This document shows, in pieces, positions 49,375-57,442 of a stretch of DNA of 64,000 nucleotides. The notes beneath the pieces are model-generated. The model was not told where the DNA came from. It made no database searches and worked only from the letters and a program-made list of their open reading frames with translations. Source of the stretch: VRUE01 sp036265675 (lineage in GTDB: Bacteria > Actinomycetota > Thermoleophilia > Solirubrobacterales > 70-9); contig DATAOP010000057.1 in the NCBI GenBank assembly GCA_036265675.1, positions 1-64,000 of the forward strand, read 5' to 3'. A program made the position numbers and the translations under genes. How positions within the stretch are numbered: position 1 is the first letter of the stretch; every line of letters starts with the position of its first letter.

Positions 49375-50967
49375 ATGGCCATTCCTCAGTCGACAGCGAG
49401 CGCGAATAAACCGAAGAAGGGCCGGCACCGCAGGCGGCGCCGCCATGTCTGGAAGGACAAGCACTACCGCTGGGTCGAAACCCCGGACGGCGACTGGCGG
49501 ATCGAAAGCTACATCGTCCGCCACAAGCACAAACCGCGTCGGCACCACTACCGCGGGCCGGGCCGGAAGCCGCCGCGGCGCATCACCAACGTCGCCGTCG
49601 CCGCTGTCAATCCCGACCCGCGCCCTCCCGGCGCCTACCAGGGCCCCTTCGGCCGCGACCAGGCGGTGCGCCTGCTCGGCCGCGCGGGGTTCGGCGCCGT
49701 CCCCGGCCAGGCCGACCAGCTCGCCTCGCTGGGCCTAGTCGGCGCGGTTCAGTCCCTGACCCGTCCGAGCGGCGCGGCGACGCTGACCGGGCCGGCTCCG
49801 GTCGACGACGAAGGCACGCCGATCGCCCCCGCCGACGCCTGGGGTCACGACCACCTCTGGTGGCTCGACCGGATGGTCCGGACCAATCAGCCGCTGGTCG
49901 AGCGGATGGCGCTGGTCCTCCACGACTGGTTCGCGACCTCGACCGCGAGCGTCTCGACCGCGCAGCAGATGATCGACCAGTCGAACCTCTTCCGGTCCGC
50001 CTGCTTCGGCTCGTTCCTCGACCTCTTCATGGCGGTCACCGTCGACCCGGCGATGCTCCAGTGGCTGAACGGCAACGAAAACCGCAAGCAGGCCCCGAAC
50101 GAGAACTACGGCCGCGAGATGATGGAGCTGTTCTCGCTCGGCGCCGACCGCGGCGCCTACACCGAGAACGACATCCGCGAACAGGCGCGGGCGCTGACCG
50201 GCTGGCGGAACGACTGGTCGGCGGAGCTCGGCGCCTACAACTTCCGCTTCGATCCCAAACGCCACGACGAAGGGACGAAGACCGTCTTCGGGCGCAGTGG
50301 CAACTGGGAATGGCGTGATGCCTGCCGCCTCTGCGTCGAGCACCCGCTGCACCCGTCTTTCTTCGTCGAGAAGCTGTGGAGCTACTTCGTCCCGCAGCCG
50401 CCGTCGGATCAGGTGCGCGACAGCCTGATCAACACCTACCGCGGCTCCGGCTGGCAGATCCGGCCGGTGCTCGAGGAAATCCTGATGAGCCCCGACCTCT
50501 ACCAGGGGCCGCCGATGGTGAAGCCTCCGGTCGTCCACCTCGCCGGGATGCTGCGCTCGCTCGGCCGCGGCATCGACACCGAGGCCTGGACCTGGCTCTG
50601 CGACGAGGCGGGGCAGCTTCTGTTCTGGCCGCCGAACGTGTCGGGCTGGGACGACACCCGCTGGCTCGACACGTCGCGGATGCGGGCGCGGTGGAACATC
50701 GTCCACTACGCCCTCGACGGCATCTCGGTCGACGCCTGGGGCGCCCCCTACAGCAAGACCGAGACTCCCGATGAGGCGCTGGCGAGGGCGCTGGGCTCGT
50801 GGGGCGGCCCGAGCCTCCGCCCCGAACACCGCGCCGAGCTACTCGACTTCGGCCGCCGCGCCGAGGCGCTTGCGGTGGCCGACTGGCAGCAGGGCCCCTA
50901 CCGGGCGATGCGCCAGAACGCCCTCCTGCAGCTGATCGGCATCAGCCCCGACGTGATCCTCCAATGA
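49375..50967 (+). CDS. DUF1800 family protein with basic N-terminal region
   Basis: A 530-residue protein. The DUF1800 body (about 85-530) shows LLGRAGFGAVPGQADQL, LHDWFATS, GNENRKQAPNENYGREMMELFSLG and GWDDTRWLDTSRM. The first 75 residues are very basic and His-rich (GRHRRRRRHVWKDKHYRW). No clear signal peptide is seen. DUF1800 proteins are widespread with no established function and are regularly paired with DUF1501, as here. Confidence 0.9.
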   Translation: MAIPQSTASANKPKKGRHRRRRRHVWKDKHYRWVETPDGDWRIESYIVRHKHKPRRHHYRGPGRKPPRRITNVAVAAVNPDPRPPGAYQGPFGRDQAVRLLGRAGFGAVPGQADQLASLGLVGAVQSLTRPSGAATLTGPAPVDDEGTPIAPADAWGHDHLWWLDRMVRTNQPLVERMALVLHDWFATSTASVSTAQQMIDQSNLFRSACFGSFLDLFMAVTVDPAMLQWLNGNENRKQAPNENYGREMMELFSLGADRGAYTENDIREQARALTGWRNDWSAELGAYNFRFDPKRHDEGTKTVFGRSGNWEWRDACRLCVEHPLHPSFFVEKLWSYFVPQPPSDQVRDSLINTYRGSGWQIRPVLEEILMSPDLYQGPPMVKPPVVHLAGMLRSLGRGIDTEAWTWLCDEAGQLLFWPPNVSGWDDTRWLDTSRMRARWNIVHYALDGISVDAWGAPYSKTETPDEALARALGSWGGPSLRPEHRAELLDFGRRAEALAVADWQQGPYRAMRQNALLQLIGISPDVILQ

Positions 50968-50981
50968 GCGCAGGCTGAGAG

Positions 50982-52331
50982 ATGCACAACTGCTGCAACA
51001 ACTACACGCGCTCGAAGCTCCTGCGATCGGCCGCCGCCGAGGCGGGGAAGGGGCTGCCGGCGATCGAGCCGGGGATGCCGGCGCCGGCCGGGACCGGGCT
51101 CTCGCGCCGCAGCTTCCTCTCCTGGAGCGCCGGCCTCGCGCTCTCCGTCTACGGCGCCTCGAAGATCCCGCTGGCGGCCTTCGAAGAGGGGATCGCGCAG
51201 GCCGCCCAGAGCGACAGGATCCTCGTCTCCGTCTTCTTCGACGGAGGCATCGACTCGCTCAGCGTCCTCGCCCCCGTCGGCGACCCCCGCTACTCGCAGC
51301 TGCGGCCGAACCTGGCGCTCTCGCCGGAAGCCGGGATCGCCTTCACCGAGGACCCGGAGCTCCGCTGGCATCCGGCGGCGGAAGGGCTGGCGACCCTGCA
51401 CGGCGAGGGAAAGGTCAGCGCCTTTCCGGCGATCGGCTACGAACACCCGGACCAGTCGCACTTCACCTCCCGTCACTACTACGAGATCGGCGAGCTCGAG
51501 ATCGGGTTCCGCACCGGCTGGCTCGGTCGCTACCTCGACCTGGTCGGCACCGACGGCAACCCGCTCCAGGGGCTCTCGATGGACGGCCGCCTCTCGCCGA
51601 TGATCGCGACCGCCGACAAGCCCGTCGCGGCGATCGACAGCGTCGACGGCTATGACCTCTGGGCCGCGGTCAGCCAACCGGTCTCCGACGAGATGTTCCG
51701 CAGCTTCGCGAAGTTCGGTTCGCTGCCGGTCGACTCACCCGGGCTCGGCCAGGTGCGGCGGGCGACGACCCAGACCGAGAAGCTGCGCCAGGACCTCGGC
51801 GGCGTCGGCGATTTCACCAGCCCGGTGACGTACCCGGAAACCAACTTCGCCCATAAGCTCGCCGGCCTCGCCGCCTACATCGCGCTCGGCCTGCCGCTCG
51901 AGGTGGTGACGATCAGCGCTCCCGGCGGCTACGACACCCACGCCGATCAGGCCGCCGACCTCGACCGCAACCTGCGCGAGACCTGCGAGGGCCTGCTCGC
52001 CTTCCAGCGCGACCTCGAGGCGCGCGGCCTCGCCGACCGCGTCATGGTCGAGATGTGGAGCGAGTTCGGTCGCCGGCCGGAGGAGAACGGCTCGGCGGGG
52101 ACGGACCACGGCGCGGCCGGGTGCGCCTTCGTAATCGGCTCGCAGGCGAAGGGCGAGATGGTCGGCGAGTTCCCCGGCCTGGCGACCCTCGACCCGCAGG
52201 ACAACCTGCGCTCGACGAGCGACTTCAGGGCGATGTACTGCTCGCTGCTCGAGCAGTGGCTCGGACAGGACGCGGGCCCGATCATCCCCGGCGCCTCCGG
52301 GTTCGCGCGGCCGGCGCTGGTGAAGGCGTGA
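50982..52331 (+). CDS. DUF1501 family protein, Tat-exported
   Basis: A 449-residue sulfatase/alkaline-phosphatase-fold-like DUF1501 protein. A twin-arginine motif at 42-45 (LSRRSFLSWSAGLAL) after a Cys-rich N-terminus (HNCCNNYTR) indicates folded export through Tat. Later motifs are FFDGGIDSLSVL, YEHPDQSHFTSRHYYE, GGYDTHADQA and MWSEFGRRPEENGSAGTDHG, the last resembling a metal site. Partner of the DUF1800 gene, 14 nt upstream. Its stop overlaps the cupredoxin GTG. Confidence 0.9.
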   Translation: MHNCCNNYTRSKLLRSAAAEAGKGLPAIEPGMPAPAGTGLSRRSFLSWSAGLALSVYGASKIPLAAFEEGIAQAAQSDRILVSVFFDGGIDSLSVLAPVGDPRYSQLRPNLALSPEAGIAFTEDPELRWHPAAEGLATLHGEGKVSAFPAIGYEHPDQSHFTSRHYYEIGELEIGFRTGWLGRYLDLVGTDGNPLQGLSMDGRLSPMIATADKPVAAIDSVDGYDLWAAVSQPVSDEMFRSFAKFGSLPVDSPGLGQVRRATTQTEKLRQDLGGVGDFTSPVTYPETNFAHKLAGLAAYIALGLPLEVVTISAPGGYDTHADQAADLDRNLRETCEGLLAFQRDLEARGLADRVMVEMWSEFGRRPEENGSAGTDHGAAGCAFVIGSQAKGEMVGEFPGLATLDPQDNLRSTSDFRAMYCSLLEQWLGQDAGPIIPGASGFARPALVKA

Positions 52332-52906
52332 GGAGGGCAGCGGCAGCGATCGGCGTGCTGGCGCTGGCGGCGCTGATCGTCGTCCCCGTCCCCGGCGCCG
52401 CCAGCCGCGACGGAGCCGCGACCTCAGCCGCCACCTGCACCTGGAAGCGCCACACGAAGCGAGTCGTCAAGCACGTTCGGCGTCACGGCAAGAAGCGCCG
52501 GGTGGTGAGGAAGCGGCACTGGTGGACCTGCGTTCGCACCGCCGCGGCCCCCGGCCTCGACACCGCCGCGCCGACCCTTCCGGCGACCGGCCAGCAGCCG
52601 AGTGAAGAAGTCCCGACGATCGGCCGCCTCAGCGTCAAAGCATCCGAGTTCAAATTTGTCCTCTCGCGGCCGAGCCTCGCCGCCGGGGAAGCGATCGTCG
52701 AGCTCGACAACCAGGGCGAAGACCCCCACAACCTCAACCTCCAGCTCGCCGACGGACAGGGGCCTGAATTTCACCTCGCTGAAGTCGGCTCGCTGAAACG
52801 AACCACCGGCCGCTTCACCCTGACGGACGGCACCTACCGCCTCTGGTGCAGCATTCCGGGCCACGAAGAACTCGGGATGAAGGCGACCCTCACCGTCACC
52901 CCCTGA
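52328..52906 (+). CDS. cupredoxin (plastocyanin/azurin-like) exported protein
   Basis: A 192-residue protein with a signal peptide, an unusually basic segment (KRHTKRVVKHVRRHGKKRR, about 41-58) and a C-terminal type I copper domain: His134 (EDPHNLNL), Cys174, His179 and Met184 (WCSIPGHEELGM), the full ligand set. It is probably an extracytoplasmic electron carrier or copper store. The GTG overlap with DUF1501 (GTGA) suggests the three genes make one system in which the copper protein serves the DUF1501/DUF1800 pair. Confidence 0.88.
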   Translation: MRRAAAAIGVLALAALIVVPVPGAASRDGAATSAATCTWKRHTKRVVKHVRRHGKKRRVVRKRHWWTCVRTAAAPGLDTAAPTLPATGQQPSEEVPTIGRLSVKASEFKFVLSRPSLAAGEAIVELDNQGEDPHNLNLQLADGQGPEFHLAEVGSLKRTTGRFTLTDGTYRLWCSIPGHEELGMKATLTVTP

Positions 52907-53247
52907 CGCCCGGCGACTGTGTCGTTGTTCCTGTTGCCGGTGGTGCAGATGTCGCGCCCGGAACCGCCGACGCAGCGGTTGCGGCGCGAGCCTTCGGAGT
53001 AACAGGTGTCGGGCTCGCCGTTGCCGATGAACTTTGTCCGAGCCGACTCCGAGATACGCGGTCCGTGAACCATGAGCCTCTTGCCGTGGCCCTTCACCTC
53101 GAGTTCGAGCGTCGAGCCGGAGTTGGCGCCGTGGATGACGATCTGGTCCTCCGGCACCGGGATCCCGGGCCGGCAGCGAGGGCCAGCGCGATTGCGGGTC
53201 GCCAGCACCATGGTGCTCGCCCGTGCGCGGCCTCCGGCCGCTTCCAA
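52834..53247 (-). CDS. uncertain ORF, Cys/Gly-rich with RTX-like segment, possible remnant
   Basis: A 137-residue frame, antisense and overlapping the cupredoxin gene end by 73 nt. Its middle (NRCVGGSGRDICTTGNRNND) resembles the GGxGxD pattern of calcium-binding RTX repeats and their Cys-containing actinobacterial variants, suggesting the leftover of a larger exported protein. No ribosome binding site or promoter is evident. The 52907-53316 stretch otherwise shows nothing else I can name. Confidence 0.3.
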   Translation of the reverse strand: MEAAGGRARASTMVLATRNRAGPRCRPGIPVPEDQIVIHGANSGSTLELEVKGHGKRLMVHGPRISESARTKFIGNGEPDTCYSEGSRRNRCVGGSGRDICTTGNRNNDTVAGRQGVTVRVAFIPSSSWPGMLHQRR

Positions 53248-53316
53248 GCTTTAGGCGTGGATAGGCACGCTCCGGCGGGCCTTTGGGAAAGCGTCATTTC
53301 TTCTAGGCATGAGCGC

Positions 53317-53345
53317 TTGCCTTTCTTGACCTGATCGTCTAGTGT
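53317..53345 (+). promoter_or_regulatory. promoter P1 of the surface-protein locus
   Basis: TTGCCT (53317-53322), 17-nt spacer, TAGTGT (53340-53345). Same spacing and layout as P2, 424 bp downstream, and followed by the same 23-nt block. A transcript from here would start near 53352 and read through the ~400-nt region into the NHL gene. Confidence 0.55.
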
Positions 53346-53346
53346 C

Positions 53347-53369
53347 GTCGCGCTCGCCGGGGAGGCGGG
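53347..53369 (+). repeat. 23-bp direct repeat, copy 1
   Basis: A 23-bp sequence (core CGCTCGCCGGGGAGGCG) identical to 53771-53793. Both copies begin 1 nt after a -10 box, so they cover about -5 to +18 of each transcript. CGCC-GGGGA-GGCG can form a small 5' hairpin. Confidence 0.75.
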
Positions 53370-53412
53370 CAGGGGTTGCAACAGCCGGAATTCGCGGGCA
53401 CGGTTTGCCGGT

Positions 53413-53715
53413 GTGGCTTGGGGAACTACGGGACGAGGAGGCGGTATCGGTGGGCAGCCGGGTGAGAGAATTGTTCGTTGGAGCGACCGGCGACGGGTCT
53501 ACGCCGCTGAAGAAGAAGGCACCCCGCAGTTCGTGACGCTCGATGAACTCGGAAAAGTGAACCCCGAAGACAGCCGTGATGGATGTCTACGCGCTGGGCC
53601 CGACCATGAACCGGGTCCCGTTCGGCAAACAGCGGTGTTTCGGTCCCCCGCCTGTTCGGCGTTTCACGACTGCGTCCGAGAAGCGCTGCGCCAATTGCAG
53701 GTGGTTTTCCCATGA
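53413..53715 (+). other. possible degenerate coding region between duplicated promoters
   Basis: A 100-codon frame without a convincing start or family match. Its middle part (WSDRRRVYAAEEEGTPQFV, then TLDELGKVNPEDS) looks protein-like and uses GAA/AAA codons as the downstream giant genes do, while its ends do not. It may be a decayed sister of those genes left after promoter duplication, or non-coding leader RNA of P1. I could not match the region to a riboswitch class. Confidence 0.25.
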
Positions 53716-53740
53716 GGTTTCGCTTCGTAAACTACCCAGG

Positions 53741-53769
53741 TTGCATTTGTAGCCGGGATTCTCTACAGT
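53741..53769 (+). promoter_or_regulatory. promoter P2 of the giant surface-protein operon
   Basis: TTGCAT (53741-53746), 17-nt spacer, TACAGT (53764-53769). The predicted start near 53776 gives a ~100-nt 5' UTR before the TTG of the NHL protein. Together with P1 it is among the best -35/-10 pairs in the window. Confidence 0.6.
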
Positions 53770-53770
53770 G

Positions 53771-53793
53771 GTCGCGCTCGCCGGGGAGGCGGG
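53771..53793 (+). repeat. 23-bp direct repeat, copy 2
   Basis: Identical to 53347-53369 and placed the same way after the P2 -10 box. Flanking bases diverge quickly, so identity is confined to the initially transcribed region. That suggests selection on this segment (operator or 5' RNA structure) or a small, recent duplication. Confidence 0.75.
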
Positions 53794-53824
53794 TGGGGAA
53801 GGGAAGAGAAAGCAGGGAGCCGTT

Positions 53825-53848
53825 CCGGGCCGCCTGGGTGGCGCCCGG
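53825..53848 (+). promoter_or_regulatory. 5' UTR hairpin upstream of the NHL gene
   Basis: CCGGGC-c-GCC-TGGGT-GGC-GCCCGG: a 9-bp stem with one bulged C and a 5-nt loop, ending 27 nt before the TTG start and 12 nt before the GAAGGAGAG ribosome binding site. It may stabilise the long mRNA or regulate access. Confidence 0.4.
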
Positions 53849-53875
53849 GGCTCACGGGGAGAAGGAGAGACCGAC

Positions 53876-56800
53876 TTGAGACCCCACGCGAAGGCATCGT
53901 CCGCGGAATCGAGCCTGCGGGGGGATTCGTCCCTCGGCCGCATGCTACGTGGAATCTTCGCGACCGCTTATGGCTCTGACGTCGATGGCAGTGGTGCGCC
54001 CATCTCCGGACGGCTCCGACGCCGCTGCTTCCTCGCACTCCAGCTGACGGTGGTCGTCAGCGTGCTCGGAATGGGTGTGGGAGTCAGCGGCGCCTCAGCG
54101 GTCCAACCGCTCTCGACGATCGGGATCATCGGCAAATGCTGTCACGAAGGAGTGCTCGGCGAATACTATTACGCCAACTCGCTCGACATAAACAAGAAAA
54201 CGGGCGACCTTTACCTCCTCGACCCGAACGACAGCCACGTTCTGGTCTTCGATTCGAACGGGAACTACAAATTCACCTTTGGCTCGGAAGGTACCGGCGC
54301 CGGGCAGCTGGGTAAGTACTCGAGCGTCGGCATCTCCGTCGACCAGACCTCCGGAGACGTGTATGTCAGCGAGAGCGGCGGCCCCCTCGCCAACAACCGG
54401 ATTTCGAAATTCTCCGAAACTGGCGAATTCATCCTGACCTTCGGGCGCAGGGTTAACGAAACCACCCTGGGAGACGTCTGCACAAAAGCTTCGGGCGACG
54501 TCTGTCAGCCCGGCTCCAACGAAGGTGAACGCGCGATCGTCAATTCGATCGCTGCGGTGGATCCGGATACCGGAAATGTGTACATCCCCAGCAACGGGAA
54601 AACCTCGATCTACGCGCCGAACGGCAAATACATCGAAACGATCGAAACTCCGGGTGTCGTAAACCAGGTCGCGATCTTCAACGAAATCATCTACCAGCAG
54701 ACCTCGTCCGGATTCAAGACCTACTCCAACACAGGAACCCCGCTCGGCGAAATCATCGTTCCGGCGTTCCAGGAATTCTCGCCGGTCGGGATGGTGCCGG
54801 CCCCAGGATCCGAACAACCTGGCGAAACCCATCTCTACGTGATGATGATCAACAACGCCACCGGGAAAACCGAGGTCGGCGAGTTCAACTCCTCCGGCAA
54901 GCTTCTGATCGAGCACGGGATCGGGATGCCGTACCCGACCCAGGGCTCGATCGCCGTCGATCCGTCCATCCCTCACATCTACGTTGGGACCTTCCCCAAC
55001 GATCCGTTCGGCGGACCGGCGATCATCCTCGGGATACCGGAAACCGTCCCCGCGGTGGCCCTCAAACCGCCGACGGAAATCGCGGCGAGAAGCGTGACCC
55101 TGAATGGTTCCGTCAACCCGGAAGGCACGACGCTCAAAACGTTCTGGCACTTCGAATATCGCCGGGCCGGAACGATCCCCTGGACCGCGAGCCCGCAGCC
55201 GCCAATCGACATCGGCAACGGGACGACGGCCGTCGACGCGAGCCAGGGCATAACCGAACTGATTCCCAACACCTTCTACGAATACAGGCTGGTCGGGAGT
55301 CGCGAATTCGGAGGAGGGACGACCACCTCGGCGATCGCGAAAGTCAAAACCGGCTTCGAAGAACCGAAGATCTCGGTGGTGGCTCCGAGTCACATCACCG
55401 ACACCGAAGCGACGATCCAGGGCATGGTCGATCCGGAGAACTCGCCCGCCACCTATTACTTCGAATGGGGAAAGACGACCGCCTACGGGGAAAGAGCTCC
55501 GGTTGAAGGCGAAGGCGACGCCGGCAGCCAGTACGGACCGGGCGGGGTCTTCGAGCACCTTCGCGAACTCGAACCGTCGACGACCTACCACTTCCGACTC
55601 GTGGCGACGAATCCAGCGGGGACCGTGACCGGCGGAGATCACGAATTCACCACCTATTCCACCGCCGATGAGGTATGGGCGCCACGGGACATCGAGTTGG
55701 TCAACAACCCCGATGACGGCAATCAGGAGACCCTCCCGATCCTCCAGGAAGAATCGGTGTCTCCCGACGGAAGCGAAGTCCTGTGGGCTACGCCCTCGGG
55801 CTCGCCCCAGAGCTACACGGGCTTCGGGCAGCTATATCTATCGAAGCGAGACACCACCACCCCGACCGGCTGGACGTCGCTTCCGTTCGGTGTTCCCGCC
55901 AGCCAGCAGGTCCACGGCGGAGATTCGTCCTACATAGCCTCGGCCGCCTCACGAGACTTCAGCACGGTCGTCTTCTACACCACCGACTGCTTCGAAATCG
56001 GCCTCGGCTTCTGCGACCACACGTTTGTTCGAGTCACGAAGTCTGGAGAACAGGAAATCCTGGCGGACCCCGGTGTCCCGAAACTCTCCGCGATCAGCGT
56101 TTCCGACGACGGCCAGTGGGTCAATTACTTCAACCCGCGGACGAAACAGTCCATCTCGCACCAGGCGGGAGGCCAGGACCACATCCTGCCGACTCCCGCG
56201 TGCGGTTACGAAGTCCCGCCGACGCGTTACAGCAACGTCTCTCTCGGGTCGCTGTCGCGGGTCTTCGTGCAGAGCAACGGCCTCAGCGAACCATGTGAAG
56301 AACCCGGCATCTACATGATCGACCGGGAAACCAGCAGCATCACCAAGATCTCGTCCGGGGGCAACTTCATCAGGACTAACGAGGACGGCACCCGGGTGAT
56401 CTACCAGAGAGTTGATGGCGAATACCCAAACGAAGAACGCAACTTCTACGAATGGAAAGATGGCGCCGGCGCGACCTGTCTCACATGCGGCGAAATGCCT
56501 CCTGTCGTCGCGGGTTACGGGATCGAAAACGTGACCGTTTCGGAAGATCTCTCACACGTCTACTTCTTTGCACGCAAACCGTTCAGCGAAGGAGGCAGCT
56601 GCGCCGTCGGTCGGATGTTCGTGATCCATCACGAACAGGTCGATTTCGTGGCAGAGGACGGAGTGGGCGGCTGCGTCGGCGACTACAACTTCCAGACCAC
56701 GCGAGACGGCAACAGCTTCGTCTTCCTCTCGAACCTGACGGGCACGACGGCCGATGACACCGGCCTGAGGCTGAAGCCATCCGGTGAAGCGGCCAACAAC

Positions 56801-57415
56801 GCGATCCAGGTGTATCGCTATGACGATGAAACGGGATACACGGAATGCGTCTCGTGCCGGGGGACGACCGAACCTGCAACCGGTGGCGTCAGCAACGGAT
56901 TTGGTGCGGCCACCTCTCTGTCGGATGACGGGTCGACCGTTGGATTCGCGACCGAAGCGGCCCTCGTACCGGAGGACATCAATGGGTCCACCGATGTCTA
57001 CGAGTGGCACAATGGCGTCACCCGGCTCGTGACCAATGGCGAAGTCGAGTTCGAAGGATTTCTCGCTCAACCCGACCTGTGGGGTGCCAGTGAAGACGGC
57101 AAAACCCTCGTCTTCTCCGCCGCGACTGTTGCGCTCACCGGCCACGAGACTCACAAATACGGAAATGTCTATGCCGCCGTAGTCGGTGGCCCGGGATTCC
57201 CGCCGCCGAACCCTCCGGCACATTGCACCGAAGACGCCTGCCAGGGCCCGCTTCAGCCCTCGCCGCCACTGGACTTCCAGGGAAGCTCGGCCTTCCACGG
57301 CCCGGGAAGTCCAGCGCCGAAACGCGGCAAAGGCAAGAAGCATCGCCACAAGAAACATCATCACAAGAAGAAGAAGAAGAATCACAGGGGCAATTCGACC
57401 GGCCGGCAGGGCTGA
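53876..57415 (+). CDS. giant exported NHL / Fn3-like / TolB-propeller protein with basic tail
   Basis: About 1179 residues. A long N-region with a hydrophobic signal (LALQLTVVVSVLGMGVGVSG) leads to NHL repeats (to about 390) such as VDQTSGDVYVSESGG. Then come two Fn3-like modules beginning SVNPEGTTLK and MVDPENSPATYYFEWGKTTA, then a TolB/PD40-like propeller (about 615-1110). The Lys/His-rich tail includes KKHRHKKHHHKKKKKNHRG. No sortase motif is present. Start TTG is chosen for GAAGGAGAG 6 nt upstream; the longer GTG 53768 overlaps the P2 -10 box and ATG 53942 is a shorter option. First gene of a four-gene operon; function unknown, presumably surface-exposed. Confidence 0.8.
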   Translation: MRPHAKASSAESSLRGDSSLGRMLRGIFATAYGSDVDGSGAPISGRLRRRCFLALQLTVVVSVLGMGVGVSGASAVQPLSTIGIIGKCCHEGVLGEYYYANSLDINKKTGDLYLLDPNDSHVLVFDSNGNYKFTFGSEGTGAGQLGKYSSVGISVDQTSGDVYVSESGGPLANNRISKFSETGEFILTFGRRVNETTLGDVCTKASGDVCQPGSNEGERAIVNSIAAVDPDTGNVYIPSNGKTSIYAPNGKYIETIETPGVVNQVAIFNEIIYQQTSSGFKTYSNTGTPLGEIIVPAFQEFSPVGMVPAPGSEQPGETHLYVMMINNATGKTEVGEFNSSGKLLIEHGIGMPYPTQGSIAVDPSIPHIYVGTFPNDPFGGPAIILGIPETVPAVALKPPTEIAARSVTLNGSVNPEGTTLKTFWHFEYRRAGTIPWTASPQPPIDIGNGTTAVDASQGITELIPNTFYEYRLVGSREFGGGTTTSAIAKVKTGFEEPKISVVAPSHITDTEATIQGMVDPENSPATYYFEWGKTTAYGERAPVEGEGDAGSQYGPGGVFEHLRELEPSTTYHFRLVATNPAGTVTGGDHEFTTYSTADEVWAPRDIELVNNPDDGNQETLPILQEESVSPDGSEVLWATPSGSPQSYTGFGQLYLSKRDTTTPTGWTSLPFGVPASQQVHGGDSSYIASAASRDFSTVVFYTTDCFEIGLGFCDHTFVRVTKSGEQEILADPGVPKLSAISVSDDGQWVNYFNPRTKQSISHQAGGQDHILPTPACGYEVPPTRYSNVSLGSLSRVFVQSNGLSEPCEEPGIYMIDRETSSITKISSGGNFIRTNEDGTRVIYQRVDGEYPNEERNFYEWKDGAGATCLTCGEMPPVVAGYGIENVTVSEDLSHVYFFARKPFSEGGSCAVGRMFVIHHEQVDFVAEDGVGGCVGDYNFQTTRDGNSFVFLSNLTGTTADDTGLRLKPSGEAANNAIQVYRYDDETGYTECVSCRGTTEPATGGVSNGFGAATSLSDDGSTVGFATEAALVPEDINGSTDVYEWHNGVTRLVTNGEVEFEGFLAQPDLWGASEDGKTLVFSAATVALTGHETHKYGNVYAAVVGGPGFPPPNPPAHCTEDACQGPLQPSPPLDFQGSSAFHGPGSPAPKRGKGKKHRHKKHHHKKKKKNHRGNSTGRQG

Positions 57416-57442
57416 GGGATGAGGACCAGGGAGAAGATGAAG

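Noticed and set aside
50964..50978. Five-codon mini-ORF Met-Ser-Ala-Gly-stop between the DUF1800 and DUF1501 genes, resembling the start of the leader elements
   Set aside because: It shares only the first three residues, is far shorter, has no hairpin or KRE end, and its stop does not overlap the next start. Probably chance.
53341..53880. Riboswitch (for example c-di-AMP type) upstream of the surface operon
   Set aside because: There is some stem potential, but I could not match conserved cores of any class. I kept only the repeat and one hairpin.
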